A DNA stretch of 64,000 nucleotides from Dehalococcoidia bacterium (lineage in GTDB: Bacteria; Chloroflexota; Dehalococcoidia; DSTF01; WHTK01). Positions 26,467-36,001 of the stretch are shown in pieces; positions within the stretch are counted from its first letter, which is position 1, and each line of letters opens with the position of its first letter. The stretch is taken from the NCBI GenBank assembly GCA_009377745.1, contig WHTK01000011.1:1-64000 (forward strand). The letters are read 5' to 3'. Made by a program: the position numbers and the translations under genes. The notes beneath the pieces are model-generated. The model had not been told where the DNA came from. It worked only from the letters and a program-made list of their open reading frames with translations, and did not search any database.

Positions 26467-26841
26467 TCAGCTAGGCTGAACAGACAGCTCTAGGCGATTA
26501 CCGCTTGGATCCACGACATACACGGAATAGCCAATCCCTTCACGGTCTTTCCGAACTGTCTCTACAGTGATCCCCTTCGCTTCCAGTTCCCTCGTCATCT
26601 CGTCTGGGTCTGCAGGCCCCTCGCAGGCGAAGGTATGGTGGGGGATGCCAGGCCGGGGGCCAGCGGAGGAGTCGAACACGCCAATCCCTTGCGCCCCGGC
26701 ACGCAGACGTACAACTTCGGCACCACCGATGGTTTGACGTCCGGATTCTTCGATACCCAGCTTGTCTCTATAAAAGCTCAACATTGCGTCAAGCTCATCC
26801 GCATTAAGGTTTCAGGACCGGAGACCGGTAACTTTAAACAT
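26467..26841 (-). pseudogene. VOC (glyoxalase/bleomycin-resistance) family protein with in-frame TGA
   Basis: From ATG 26841 the frame reads MFKVTGLRS, then TGA (26812-26814), then NLNADELDAMLSFYRDKLGI without any shift. Downstream are PGIPHHTFACEGPADPDEMT and YSVYVVDPSGNRLELS, a usual VOC ending with the metal-ligand glutamate in the last strand. GGAGG lies about ten bases ahead of the ATG. The first beta strand of the fold is before the stop, so initiation at the internal ATG (26784) would give a protein lacking it. No selenocysteine hairpin was evident. A nonsense mutation is most likely. Confidence 0.7.
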
Positions 26842-26881
26842 TCTGATGCATCCTCCAACTTATCCGGTTTGGCCATACATC

Positions 26882-27120
26882 GGCCCCTGGGCATTCTGGT
26901 ATTTAGCCCGAGCCATCCTCGTCCGTCGCTAGTTATCGCGGCGCGATCATCCCGCTAGCCGGCCGGACTGTCAAAGAGCCTTTCAGCGCATGGACACTAT
27001 GGTAAGTTGCCAGCTTCGCAGCCTCCTTCGGCCGGCCAGCTATTGGATGCTAGAATCTCGTCGGCCCGACTCTTGGCGGACTAACTTCCCTGCGCGGCGC
27101 AGGGGGTCGTTGGAGACTGA
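26882..27120. repeat. Long direct repeat (about 240 bases), copy 1
   Basis: Nearly identical to 38085-38324, with only about ten differences. It is non-coding in both places and ends shortly before a gene here (ATG 27134). It begins at GGCCCCTGGGCATTCTGG and ends at GACTGA. No transposase or clear terminal inverted repeat is seen. Confidence 0.9.
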
Positions 27121-27133
27121 AAGTGGTTGTCAG

Positions 27134-27601
27134 ATGCTGCGGCGGAAGAAACTAAGTCTGGACGAGGCGACGGCCGTGATCAACGCGGTCTTCGCCCATG
27201 CTAAGGCCCACAGTCAACCCGGCGTCGCATGTGTTGTCGTGGACGGAAACGGCGACATCATCGCTGGCGCCACGATGGATGGCCGGGCCGCCCGCGTCTA
27301 CAAATCAGCCCATCGAAAGGCTTACGCCGCTGTCAAGTTCGAGCATGACACTTCGTGGATCCTGGAGCTCCATGCCCGGATGGAGGCTAATGGTCACCGA
27401 GGGCCACATGACTGGAACGACCCAATGTTTACTACGCTGGCCGGCGGCTACGTCGTTGTGGATGAGGACGAGAACGTGTTGGGCGGTATCGGCGTGGGCG
27501 GTGGAAGCCGTGGTGACTTCTCTGACTGGTCCTTCGTAAAGATCGGCCTCGCGAGCCTGGGCGAGGCTTACCATCACCGCCCTGGCAAGCACGAGCAATA
27601 G
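27134..27601 (+). CDS. GlcG/HbpS-like (DUF336) protein
   Basis: A 155-residue protein with the GlcG/HbpS fold: LSLDEATAVINAVFAHAKAH, GVACVVVDGNGDIIAGATMD, GRAARVYKSAHRKAYAAVKF, and a C-terminal GGYVVVDEDENVLGGIGVGG. Members bind heme or occur with glycolate and aromatic catabolism genes; the exact role is seldom known. An upstream in-frame ATG (26990) lies inside the 240-base repeat and would add 48 residues unlike the family, so ATG 27134 is taken. There is no clear ribosome site. It is followed by the FAD-oxidase gene on the same strand. Confidence 0.85.
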   Translation: MLRRKKLSLDEATAVINAVFAHAKAHSQPGVACVVVDGNGDIIAGATMDGRAARVYKSAHRKAYAAVKFEHDTSWILELHARMEANGHRGPHDWNDPMFTTLAGGYVVVDEDENVLGGIGVGGGSRGDFSDWSFVKIGLASLGEAYHHRPGKHEQ

Positions 27602-27802
27602 GGGCTTTGTCACGCGCACACATGGCACTTCTTCGACCTGGCTCCGGCATTTGGCCGGCCTGATAAGCGCCTCGATGACGCAATAGTGACACTTTCAGGA
27701 TAACGCGGCACTTCACGCCGTCCTTCGATTCAATTATTCTTGGTGCGCTCGCGCTCCGGGAGCAAATGGGGGCACGAAAGCTAGCTTAGGCAGGCGGTTC
27801 AG

Positions 27803-29172
27803 ATGACGAATATCGCTATCGATGAAAAGGCTGTCGAGACGCTCCGTAGCGCACTCCGAGGCGAACTCATAACACCAGACCATGCGGAGTACGAAGACTC
27901 GCGGAAGGTTTGGAACGGCTTGATAGACCGACCTCGGCGCTCATCGCGCGCTGCGCCGGCGCCGCTGATGCTGTTGCCTGCGTCAATTTCGCCCGGAATC
28001 ACGACGTGCTTCTCTCTATGCGCGGTGGCGCCCACAATCTGCTGCGCGGTAACGCTGTCTGCGATGACGGCCTCGTGGTCGACTTCTCGCGAATGAAAGC
28101 GATCCGCGTCGATGCTGCCAACCGAACCGCCCGTGCGGAACCGGGCGTCAAATGGATTGACTTCGACCGCGAGGTCCAGGCCTTTGGCCTGGCAATGACC
28201 AGTGGCACATTCTCGGATACAGGTATTTCCGGACTAACACTCGGCGGAGCTATCGGCTGGCTTGGCGGCATGTTTGGTCTCGTCAGCGACAACGTGATCT
28301 CCTTCGATGTGATCACTGCTGATGGAGAGCTTCGCCGGGCTAACGAGGATGAGAACCCCGAGCTCTTTTGGGCACTGCGCGGCGGCGGCGGCAACTTTGG
28401 TGTCGTTACGTCCTTTGAATACCGTCTCTATCCGGTCGGCATGCTTTTGGCCGGCCTGGCCATCCATCCATTCGAGCGAGCGCGCGAAGCCCTCCGTTTT
28501 TACCGTGACTTCTCCTCCAACATGCCGGATGAGCTCACAACTGGCTTCGGTTTCCTCACCACACCGGAGGGCATGCCTGCTGTCGGCATAGTGGTCTGCT
28601 ATAACGGTTCGCTTGAGGAAGGCGAGAAGGTTATTCGACCTGTTAGGGAGTTCGGGCCGTCTATCGCCGACCACATCCAGCCGATGCCATACAACGCTGT
28701 TCAAACAATGTTCGACCCGCTCGCTCCGACAGGGCGGAACTACTACGTCAAGGCGCCATTCTTGCGTGAGATTAAAGATGGTGCGATCGAGGCCATGGTT
28801 ACTCGGTTTGCCGAAGTGCCTTCGCCGTTTACGGTGATTTTCATCCAGCAAAAGTCGGGGGCTATGGCGCGTGGCGAGCCAGACAGGACCGCCTTCGGCC
28901 ACAGGGCCGACCAATACTCAGCCGTCGTCCTTTCGGGCTGGGACGATCCGAATCAGAGTGAAGCAAACATTGCCTGGACTCGGCAGCTTGGCGCCGAAAT
29001 CGAGGCCTTTGGCTCCGGAGGCGAGTACATTGACGAGCTTGGCCCGGCCGACTCCGAGGACCGCATTCGGGCATCATTCGGAGTCAATTACGAGCGCCTC
29101 GTGGAGCTGAAAAACAAATACGGCCCGAATAACCTCCTTCGCCACACTCAGAATCTAGGGCGCAGAACCTGA
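27803..29172 (+). pseudogene. FAD-linked oxidase (berberine-bridge type), one frameshift
   Basis: The first frame from ATG 27803 gives the family N-terminus (LRSALRGELITPDHAEYEDS, RKVWNGLIDRP). A one-base shift near 27930 moves to the main frame (open from TTG 27910): SALIARCAGAADAVACVNFA, then MRGGAHNLLRGNAVCDDGLV with the His that usually binds FAD covalently, GLTLGGAIGWLGGMFGL, and the C-terminal BBE segment FGVNYERLVELKNKYGPNNL. These flavoproteins oxidise alcohols, sugars or alkaloid-like compounds with O2. Apart from the one indel the protein is complete, so this may be a recent mutation or a sequence error. Confidence 0.8.
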
Positions 29173-29323
29173 GCTGCCGCATTATGGCTAAGGAATTCAA
29201 TCGTATACGTGGGCGACTTGGGCGCATATCTGGCGCACTTGAGTCGAGGCTCGCTTTCATCCTCGACATGCTCGGACTTAACTGGGCCATAGCGGGCGAG
29301 CAGTCTTACCGGCCAGGACAGAA

Positions 29324-29341
29324 CACTATCGCCGGATAGTG
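29324..29341. promoter_or_regulatory. Palindrome CACTATC-GCCG-GATAGTG, copy 2
   Basis: Seven-base perfect arms, 70 bases upstream of the substrate-binding protein gene at 29412. Matches the palindromes at 9373 and 38398. Confidence 0.5.
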
Positions 29342-29411
29342 CACTCTCCCACGCGGTATTGAAGGCGCATCTTTGGTCGGCTAGCCTTAATCAAATACGT
29401 AGGGAGGCGAC

Positions 29412-30737
29412 ATGAGCTACTGGGACACTTACAGGTCATCACGCATCGGCCGACGACGAGCGCTCGCACTGGGCGGCAGCGCTGCCATCGGGGCAGGTCT
29501 GCTAGCCGCCTGCGGTGGCGAGAGCACCGACGACGGCGGGCAGAGCAAGCAAGTCACGCAGCCCGAGGACACGACCGCGCAAGCAAAGCGCGGCGGCACT
29601 CAGCGCTGGGCGATCGATGAAGATACGGCGCACTTCGATATCTTCCTGCAGAACTCGCCTCTGACCAGTTTTAAGAACCATCTGCACAGCAAGTTCCTTC
29701 GTATGAAGCCCGGCTACAAGGGGCCTCAGGAGTTCCTGGAGGTCGAGGGTGACGCGGCGGAGTCGTGGGAATACGCGCCGGACTTGATGCAGCTCACCCT
29801 TAAGCTGCGGCCTAACGCCAAGTGGCACAACAAGCCGCCGGTGAATGGCCGCGCCTTCGATTCTTCCGACGTGATGGCGAGCTGGGATCGCTTCCGCCGG
29901 ATGGGTCTGTTGCGCGCCGCCTACTCGAACGAAGTTAACGCGGACGCGCCAATCCTCTCGATGACGGCGCCCGACGGCCGCACGATCGTCATCAAGCTCA
30001 AAGAGCCCACGATCTATATGCTGCATGTCCTGGCCAATCCACTGAACGGCCACTTCGGGCTCCTGCCCAAGGAAGCCGACAACGGCTACGACGTGCGCCG
30101 GGGCATCATCGGCCTCGGGCCCTACGTGATGGAGAGCTACGAGCAGTCCTCCGGCATGGTGTGGAAGCGCAATCCCGACTACTGGGAGAAGGACACCCCT
30201 TACTTCGACACCATCGAGGTGCCTATTATCACCGAGTACGCCACAGGACTGAGCCAGTTCCGAGCCGGCGCGCTTCCATACTTCGACGTGCGCAGCCACG
30301 ATATTCTGGCTACGAAAAAAGACATCCCCGAATTGCTCATGTACGAGCGCCCAACCCCCGCGGCGTTCCCCGGCAGCGGCATCGCGTTTGGCTGGCAACC
30401 CCACGGTCAATCGCCTTATCGAGACGAGCGCGTCCGGCAGGCAGTCTCCATGGCCATCGACCGCGACCTTTACCTCGATGTCCTGGGCGACCGGGAGGCT
30501 TACGAGCGGGAAGGATTCACGATCGACACCATGTGGACCTCGGCCGGACTGCGTGGCGGCCCCTTCTGGCTTGACCCCAAGGGCAGCGAGTTCGGGGCCA
30601 ATGCCAAGTACTACAAGCACGACATCGCCGAGGCGAAGCGGCTCATGGCGGCGGCGGCCACGCTAACGGCATCGACGTCGTTTCTAACTTCGGGACGATC
30701 TACGGGCCGCGCGAGTCGGAAATCTCGGACAACATGA
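29412..30737 (+). CDS. ABC transporter substrate-binding lipoprotein, family 5, 5' part (frameshifted)
   Basis: Starts with GRRRALALGGSAAIGAGLLA and lipobox LAACGG, a Tat-like lipoprotein signal; GGGAGG sits five bases before the ATG. SBP_bac_5 features follow: ESWEYAPDLMQLTLKLRPNA, WHNKPPVNGRAFDSSDVMAS, SPYRDERVRQAVSMAIDRDL. Good sequence ends at AKRLMAAAA near 30655. A one-base loss in the GGCGGCGGCGGCC run there throws the frame off, and the last 27 codons are nonsense. The remaining quarter is in the next frame. Together they give a normal protein of about 598 residues. No transporter subunits are nearby. Confidence 0.85.
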   Translation: MSYWDTYRSSRIGRRRALALGGSAAIGAGLLAACGGESTDDGGQSKQVTQPEDTTAQAKRGGTQRWAIDEDTAHFDIFLQNSPLTSFKNHLHSKFLRMKPGYKGPQEFLEVEGDAAESWEYAPDLMQLTLKLRPNAKWHNKPPVNGRAFDSSDVMASWDRFRRMGLLRAAYSNEVNADAPILSMTAPDGRTIVIKLKEPTIYMLHVLANPLNGHFGLLPKEADNGYDVRRGIIGLGPYVMESYEQSSGMVWKRNPDYWEKDTPYFDTIEVPIITEYATGLSQFRAGALPYFDVRSHDILATKKDIPELLMYERPTPAAFPGSGIAFGWQPHGQSPYRDERVRQAVSMAIDRDLYLDVLGDREAYEREGFTIDTMWTSAGLRGGPFWLDPKGSEFGANAKYYKHDIAEAKRLMAAAATLTASTSFLTSGRSTGRASRKSRTT

Positions 30738-31207
30738 TCGCTGAGGCGGGCTTCCGAATCACCCGCAAGCAGATGGACACCCAGCTCGACTACCCCAAGT
30801 TTCGCGACGGTAATGGACAGTTCGAGAACTGGGCGTACATCGTGGGCGGGCCTCTCGCCAGTGAGCCGGTCGCCGCGTTCGTGTGGCGACACACGAAGAC
30901 AGGCGGTGCAGGCTTCCTCGGCTATGACGCCGCCGGCAAGGGCGACCAGTCGGGTGATCCCGAGGTCATCTCTATGATCGCCCGAGCTGGACGCGAGACG
31001 GACGTGAACCGGCGAAAGGCGATCGTCCAGGACATTCAGCGCTATCTCGGCAAGGCGCAGTATCAGGTAATGGTGCCGGGTGGCTTCTCTCGCTTCGACC
31101 TCGCGTGGCCGGGGCTCAAGAACTTCCAGGTCTACAACGGCGACCAGCGAGGCCCTAACCACACTTGGTGGCACGACAGGACTCTCCCACCCTTTAACCG
31201 AGCGTAA
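30734..31207 (+). CDS. ABC transporter substrate-binding lipoprotein, family 5, 3' part
   Basis: Continuation of the gene at 29412. The correct frame resumes at about 30660 (GHANGIDVVSNFGTIYGPRE), before the first ATG at 30734, and carries the C-terminal lobe (QMDTQLDYPKFRDGNGQFEN, RRKAIVQDIQRYLGKAQYQV, HTWWHDRTLPPF) to the stop at 31207. Alone it cannot bind ligand or be exported. Confidence 0.75.
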   Translation: MIAEAGFRITRKQMDTQLDYPKFRDGNGQFENWAYIVGGPLASEPVAAFVWRHTKTGGAGFLGYDAAGKGDQSGDPEVISMIARAGRETDVNRRKAIVQDIQRYLGKAQYQVMVPGGFSRFDLAWPGLKNFQVYNGDQRGPNHTWWHDRTLPPFNRA

Positions 31208-31262
31208 CTAGGGCAGATCATACGACCTGCCCTTGGCGCTTTGAGGCAGCAAGGGAGAAAAC

Positions 31263-31401
31263 ATGCCGGATGAGCTTGACGCTCTGAAGCACAAAGTCGC
31301 GCTATCCTGCCGCATGCTCGCTATGATGGGCATAGTCAAAGCTTTTTGGGTCACGTGAGCGCCCGCATTCCCGGTACTGAGGAGATGTTCATTCGATGCC
31401 T
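31263..31401 (+). pseudogene. Class II aldolase/adducin family protein, 5' fragment
   Basis: With an AAGGGAG ribosome site, ATG 31263 opens MPDELDALKHKVALSCRMLA, closely like the start of the intact aldolase at 58155 (MPDLNELRRQVALSCRMLG). After a frameshift near 31345 GHVSARIPGTEEMFIR continues, then the similarity stops. About 80% of the gene is missing. Confidence 0.75.
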
Positions 31402-31422
31402 CCTGGGATATTTGCAGCTATC

Positions 31423-31867
31423 ATGAGTGCAGAACGAAGGGAGATCGCTGCAGCGATTGGCTTGACTGCTGTCGCAGGTGTGGCCGAGGTCCTGACGCTC
31501 TCCTGCTCGTACTAACATTGACCTCACTGATTATCAATACGGAATCGTGGCAGGCATGACTGTCTACGCCATGCCGCAGGTTGTCGCGGCTGCCTTTTCC
31601 GTCAGTCAAGTGAGTGGTGAAGTGGCCATTTTGGTAAAGCTTGGACGTGTCATGTTCATTGGTCCGGTGGTCCTCTTAACAGGTCTGTACATGCGGTTGT
31701 CGGGAGATCGAACTCAGGAAATCAACCGCTCGCAGCTCTTGCCCTGGTTCGTGATCGGGTTCTTTCTCGTCCTATCGCTGCGCAGTGCGAACGTCATACC
31801 CGGTTCGTTCGTTGAGCCGATCGGCGACGTAGCGAGGATACCGACCATTTGGTCGATGGCAGGCTAG
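31423..31867 (+). pseudogene. YeiH/UPF0324-like sulfate-exporter family, C-terminal remnant
   Basis: The frame open from about 31514 (TNIDLTDYQYGIVAGMTVYA, MPQVVAAAFSVSQVSGEVAI, LVKLGRVMFIGPVVLL) matches the conserved helix pair of the UPF0324 family, where GxxHxxxQVxAA precedes the conserved VKLxRV. An out-of-frame 5' piece (ERREIAAAIGLTAVAGVAEV from ATG 31423) probably belongs to the same gene. Full proteins have about 330 residues and ten helices; only about a third is left. The fragment follows directly on the aldolase fragment, so a deletion has joined two dead genes. Confidence 0.65.
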
Positions 31868-32410
31868 GCCTGGGCGTGGCCCTGAAGTCAGTGAGGCCCG
31901 TTGGGCCCCAGAGTCGGTGCGGCCTCTGTCCTCTCCGATGTCCCTCCTTGTAATGGCTCAGCCTGTCCTCGCCGCCATGTTCGGGTTCGATTAGGAGAGG
32001 TAAGCTCCAATGACAAGCGGCTTGGCAGGGGCTCACTGGCTCCATATTCAACTAAGTCAGAGGGGTCTAGGCTTGCGGTCATCATTGAGTGCTGATGGAA
32101 CGCTCTGCACGCCTTTGACGCTTCTGAGATCTCATGAGTCCTCTTAGACCTATCGGGATTTAGTAAGGGCTTTTCGAAGAGTTTTGACGACGGTTTCTCC
32201 TTGGCGCTCATGAAGGGAATGCTTAGCCACACCGCGTCGATCGATCGCGGACGTGCACTTAGCGAGCTTAACGAGTCAGTTAGTAGCCGGACCGCTGATT
32301 GATGCTTAGCCTTCGTCAGAATAAGCTGCGCCAAGGTAATAAGGATCGAGAACGTTCGGGTTTCGTGGTGGTTGATCCGCCACGTGGCCAGAAGAACACG
32401 CTAAGGGAAG
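31868..32410. other. Region without a recognisable gene
   Basis: About 540 bases. A 148-codon frame on the minus strand (31888-32334) has no family features, low hydrophobic content and no ribosome site; I do not call it. No repeats or hairpins stand out. Confidence 0.35.
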
Positions 32411-33742
32411 ATGGACAAGCAAAGTCAACGTGGTTGGCGCCTCCCCGGTGCTGCCGCTCTACGCCATCGAGACTACCGGCTCTTCTGGTCCGGCTATGTG
32501 ACGGAGGTCGCCGGCCAACAGATGCTCTGGGTCGCCCAGGGCTGGCTGATCTACGAGCTGAGCGGCTCGGCGGTACTCCTCGGAGCAGCGGGGCTCGCGA
32601 GGGCGATCCCGGGGACCATTCTGAGCTTCGTCGGCGGCGCGCTGGCAGACAAGCTGGACCAACGACGATTGCTGATTGCCGTGCAGGTAATGCAGATGGC
32701 GTTACTGGCGGGCCTCGGTACACTGACTATCACGGGCGGTGTCGAGGTCTGGCATCTGCTGGTGATCGTCTCGGCTTCGGCCGCGGCGCAGTCGTTCGAA
32801 AACCCGGCGCGCCAGGCGATCTTTCCCAAGCTTGTCCCTCGCGCCGACTTGATGGACGCGGTGGCGCTCAATGCGACAATTCACCCGGGTACACGCTTCG
32901 CGGGACCATTTCTCGGCGGTTTGCTGATGGCGCAAGTGCGCCTGATTAGCGGCGAACCGCTCCTAGGCGCAGCCACGCTCTTCTACCTGACGGCTTTCGG
33001 GTACGTGCTGAACGCCTGCCTTCTCTATTTCATCCAGCTCGCTGCCGTGGCGGCGGAACGTAAGAAGACATCGATGTTCGCCGACATGGGCGAGGGTGTG
33101 AAGTTCATCACGCGAAACCCCATCTTCCTCGGCCTGATTCTGGTCACATACTGCACCCAGTTCTTCGGCTGGTCGTTCCAGAGCCTCTTCCCTGTCTTCG
33201 TGAAGGACATCTTCCAAGGCGGCGAATTCGAGCTGGGGCTTATGGGGTCAGCGCTCGGGGCGGGCAGCCTTCTCGGGGCGACCACGGCTTCAAACCTTTC
33301 GTCGGTTCGTAGGCGAGGGCTGCTCGTTATCGGCGGGTTTATGACTCCGGCCGCTCTGATCATTCTTTTCAGCGCCGCGCCTTACTTCACGCTGGCATTG
33401 GGACTGCTCTTCTTCATCGGCTGTACGCAGGCAATCTTCAATGTAACCGCCCAGAGCACGCTGCAGTATCTCGTCCCCAACGACTATCGGGGCCGCGTCA
33501 TGGGCATCTGGGGTATGACGCATACCGCCGTCCAGCCGATGGGACAGCTCCAGATGGGCGTACTGGCTGGGCTACTGTCGGCGCCCATCGCGGTGGCCTT
33601 TGGCGGCGTGGCCATGCTCGCGTTTGCGGTGCTGGTCGTGATACCGAACCGCCGCATTCGGAGGCTGACGCTTGAGATGGACCAGCACGGCGAAGAAGAG
33701 ATCAAAACTCAACTGCGTGAGCTGGCCGGTCCGCGGCACTGA
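32411..33742 (+). CDS. MFS transporter, enterobactin-exporter-like (MFS_3)
   Basis: A 443-residue membrane protein. The N-terminus LRHRDYRLFWSGYVTEVAGQ and AQGWLIYELSGSAVLLGAAG are typical of the MFS_3 (EntS-like) group, as are GGALADKLDQRRLLI (motif A), ENPARQAIFPKLVPRADLMD and the second-half NVTAQSTLQYLVPNDYRGRV. Members export siderophores, drugs or unknown metabolites by proton antiport. A close relative lies at 58944 (ENPARQAIVPNLVPEADLTN). The frame is intact and it stands alone; the substrate cannot be inferred. Confidence 0.88.
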   Translation: MDKQSQRGWRLPGAAALRHRDYRLFWSGYVTEVAGQQMLWVAQGWLIYELSGSAVLLGAAGLARAIPGTILSFVGGALADKLDQRRLLIAVQVMQMALLAGLGTLTITGGVEVWHLLVIVSASAAAQSFENPARQAIFPKLVPRADLMDAVALNATIHPGTRFAGPFLGGLLMAQVRLISGEPLLGAATLFYLTAFGYVLNACLLYFIQLAAVAAERKKTSMFADMGEGVKFITRNPIFLGLILVTYCTQFFGWSFQSLFPVFVKDIFQGGEFELGLMGSALGAGSLLGATTASNLSSVRRRGLLVIGGFMTPAALIILFSAAPYFTLALGLLFFIGCTQAIFNVTAQSTLQYLVPNDYRGRVMGIWGMTHTAVQPMGQLQMGVLAGLLSAPIAVAFGGVAMLAFAVLVVIPNRRIRRLTLEMDQHGEEEIKTQLRELAGPRH

Positions 33743-33876
33743 GTGAGGCCGCTTGGGCTACCTAATTGGACGCAGCCGCAAACCGTATTGCAATCCCTAC
33801 AGCCAAGCTTCATGCACCGACGGCGGCCGCGGCGAAGAGGTCAATCGTGCCAACACATGAGGGCCACCATGGATCG

Positions 33877-34434
33877 TCAAAGTAGGCCTGGGATCCATCG
33901 CTTCACCTTGAGGCAGTATTCACGGTACTGCGCGCCAAATACCTTCTCAAGTCGTTCCTCGTCCTTGGCAACTCTAAGCTGAAAATAGATGATTCTAGTT
34001 GACGCCAGTACAACCGCAACCGGTGACCGGAAAGCCAGGACGACGCCTAGAGAGTAGATGAGGTGGCCTAAATACATAGGGTTGCGCGTCAAGCGATAAG
34101 GGCCAGATGTGACGAGACTGTCAGGATTCCCTGTCATGCCTCTAGAACCACCGCCGAGCCGCGAGCGAAACTTGCTCACAAAGTGGTATTGCAAATAGCC
34201 CCAGGCGAGCAAAGGACTGAACCTCAGGTCGGGTAGCGCAAGGCGTCGCCGCCGAATCGTCTCCAGAAGGAAGACTGTAAGAGGAATGACTAAGAACGTT
34301 GTCCGTGGAGAAGACCAATACAAACTCTTGGCTTCGGTCCTGGCCCGCTCTATCGATTGAGCCAGCGCTCTCAATCGCAATCCCGTCGCATCCGACTGCC
34401 ACCAACGATCGTCTTTCGCCATACGACCCCTCAT
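33877..34434 (-). CDS. Isoprenylcysteine carboxylmethyltransferase (ICMT/PEMT)-like protein
   Basis: A 185-residue protein with hydrophobic segments and the ICMT/PEMT C-terminal signature: DSLVTSGPYRLTRNPMYLGH, then a long membrane stretch and DEERLEKVFGAQYREYCLKV, KRWIP. The RNPMY and the E(E)RL...YxxY parts form the SAM-binding site in this superfamily. Bacterial members methylate unknown small or lipid substrates. GTG/ATG choices at 34434 and 34422 are both possible. It lies between an MFS gene (convergent) and the isocitrate-lyase-family gene (upstream, same strand, 18-base gap), and may be transcribed with the latter. Confidence 0.8.
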   Translation of the reverse strand: MRGRMAKDDRWWQSDATGLRLRALAQSIERARTEAKSLYWSSPRTTFLVIPLTVFLLETIRRRRLALPDLRFSPLLAWGYLQYHFVSKFRSRLGGGSRGMTGNPDSLVTSGPYRLTRNPMYLGHLIYSLGVVLAFRSPVAVVLASTRIIYFQLRVAKDEERLEKVFGAQYREYCLKVKRWIPGLL

Positions 34435-34452
34435 AAGCTACTTGAGCACTAG

Positions 34453-35328
34453 CTATTTCAGTGCGGTGCGAAGGCCCTGGAAGCCACGCGAGGGAAAACC
34501 TTGATTCAGTTGCTCTCTAGGATCGTCTTCGGCGAGGAGGATTTCCGCCAAAGCCTTGACGCCTGCAAGCGCTTGGTTGAAGAAAGATGCGCCGTAGCTC
34601 ACTCGCGCTAGACCGATTTCCTCAAGTTCTGCTGGTGGGGGCGAGTCTGGCCCGGCCAAGATCGAGATCGGAGCCTTCACCTCACGTGCCAATATCCGAA
34701 TGGTCTCAGTCCCGCCGGCGCGCGTGAATAATATGCAATCGGCGCCTAGCGCGGCGTACTCGTTGCCCCTGACGATCGCCTCGTTCAACGCGCTGCTGTG
34801 GTCGTCGGAGGCAAGGAAGGCATCGACACGGGCGTTGAGGAAGAGCTTACTACCGAGCGAGCGCCGTTTCGCCATAAAAGCTTCTATCTTTGCCTTTGCG
34901 AGGTCGAGCGCGATCAGCCGCGCTGCTCCACCGCCTCGGCGATAGTCGCCGTCCTCAAGGTTTATGCCAGCTGCGCCTACAGCGACGAGGCGCTCAACGG
35001 TTACTGCAACGTCCTCAGGACCGCCATAGCCCTTCTCGCCATCGGCGTTCACTGGGACCTGTACCGCCTCGACCATGCGCCGATACACTTCGACCATCAT
35101 CTCACGACTGATGACCTCGCCATCTTGATAGCCGAGGGCGCCAGCGATGCCGCCGCTAGTCCCTTGGATGGCTTGGAATCCCATCGCTTCGAATAGCTGA
35201 GCAGTCACCGTGTCGTAGGCGCCGGGCATGATCAGAATACCTGGCGCACTGATGAGCTCTCGCAGACGATCGGCATCTCGATTAGAGCGCTCCAATGCTT
35301 CAGCGGAGACGGGAAGAGTGTCGCTCAT
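34453..35328 (-). CDS. Isocitrate lyase / PEP mutase family protein
   Basis: A 291-residue TIM-barrel protein: LISAPGILIMPGAYDTVTAQ, QGTSGGIAGALGY, VPVNADGEKGYGGPEDVAVT, GAAGINLEDGDYR and FLNARVDAF follow the ICL/PEPM order (metal-binding acidic residues in the NADGEKGYG and LEDGD strands). Members cleave or form C-C or C-P bonds in 2-hydroxy or 2-methyl dicarboxylic acids; oxaloacetate decarboxylase and 2-methylisocitrate lyase-like activities are possible. The catalytic KKCGH-type loop of true isocitrate lyases is absent, so a different substrate is likely. The first 29 bases overlap the end of the luciferase-like gene. Confidence 0.88.
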   Translation of the reverse strand: MSDTLPVSAEALERSNRDADRLRELISAPGILIMPGAYDTVTAQLFEAMGFQAIQGTSGGIAGALGYQDGEVISREMMVEVYRRMVEAVQVPVNADGEKGYGGPEDVAVTVERLVAVGAAGINLEDGDYRRGGGAARLIALDLAKAKIEAFMAKRRSLGSKLFLNARVDAFLASDDHSSALNEAIVRGNEYAALGADCILFTRAGGTETIRILAREVKAPISILAGPDSPPPAELEEIGLARVSYGASFFNQALAGVKALAEILLAEDDPREQLNQGFPSRGFQGLRTALK

Positions 35329-36001
35329 CGGGTTTTCCGTCTTTCTTTTGGCATTGCCTCAGCGATCGCCGCTGTTGGCGAGGCTGGTTTGCCTCCGCGA
35401 TCATCGCGAAGACCGCAGACTCGTCGAGGTCGCCTGTGGGGAGTGCGTGAGCAATCACCTCGGAAACGCCATCACCCACGAGTTTGCTCAAGCGATGTAC
35501 AACGTCAGACTGCGTGCCGTAGATGACCAAGTTGTCGATCAACTCGTCGCTCATCTCACCTTTAACGTTTGGATAGCCAGCTTCTTCAAACAAGCCCGCA
35601 TAGGTGGATCGGCGCGCAGAAGAGCCGAACTGTTTGCGAGTAGCTTGCCTAACTACTTCGACGTCGTCCGTCAGACAGAAGGGGGCATGGAGGACTAGTG
35701 GGGGCGGGGCTCGGCCGGCTTTTGCTGCGCCGGCTCGCAGAGCCTGAAGGCTCATAAGACGTATGTGTTCAACTGGCGTGAGCCAAGAGATCGCCCCATC
35801 GGCCAGCTCTCCTGCGAGATGGTAGGCCGTCTTGCGCAGCGTGGCGGCAAGGATAGGTACCTCGACAGGCGCTTCGATCCGCGCACGCGCCGTAAACCAC
35901 TGACCCTCATATTCAATCGCGCCGGTCTGCAGGAGCGTCTTCAGGATGTGAATGTACTCTCGAAGATGCGCAAGAGGCGCTTCCCACTTGACGCCGAGCA
36001 A
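35300..36001 (-). CDS. Luciferase-like (LLM class) flavin monooxygenase, 3' part (frameshifted)
   Basis: The C-terminal two thirds of an F420- or FMN-dependent luciferase-like oxidoreductase: LGVKWEAPLAHLREYIHILK, GAIEYEGQWFTARARIEAPV, EVPILAATLRKTAYHLAGEL, ADGAISWLTPVEHI, later MSDELIDNLVIYGTQSDVVH. Sense begins at about 36013 (HKDLLGVKW), where the upstream frame breaks off. The C-terminal tail overlaps the next gene by 29 bases, suggesting coupled translation with the isocitrate-lyase-family gene. Confidence 0.82.
   Translation of the reverse strand: MLGVKWEAPLAHLREYIHILKTLLQTGAIEYEGQWFTARARIEAPVEVPILAATLRKTAYHLAGELADGAISWLTPVEHIRLMSLQALRAGAAKAGRAPPPLVLHAPFCLTDDVEVVRQATRKQFGSSARRSTYAGLFEEAGYPNVKGEMSDELIDNLVIYGTQSDVVHRLSKLVGDGVSEVIAHALPTGDLDESAVFAMIAEANQPRQQRRSLRQCQKKDGKPDERHSSRLR

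Noticed and set aside
29502-30620. 372-codon minus frame opposite the substrate-binding gene
   Set aside because: Shadow frame; the plus strand has signal peptide, lipobox and family motifs.
31888-32334. 148-codon minus frame in the gap before the MFS gene
   Set aside because: No ribosome site, no family features, polar low-order composition.
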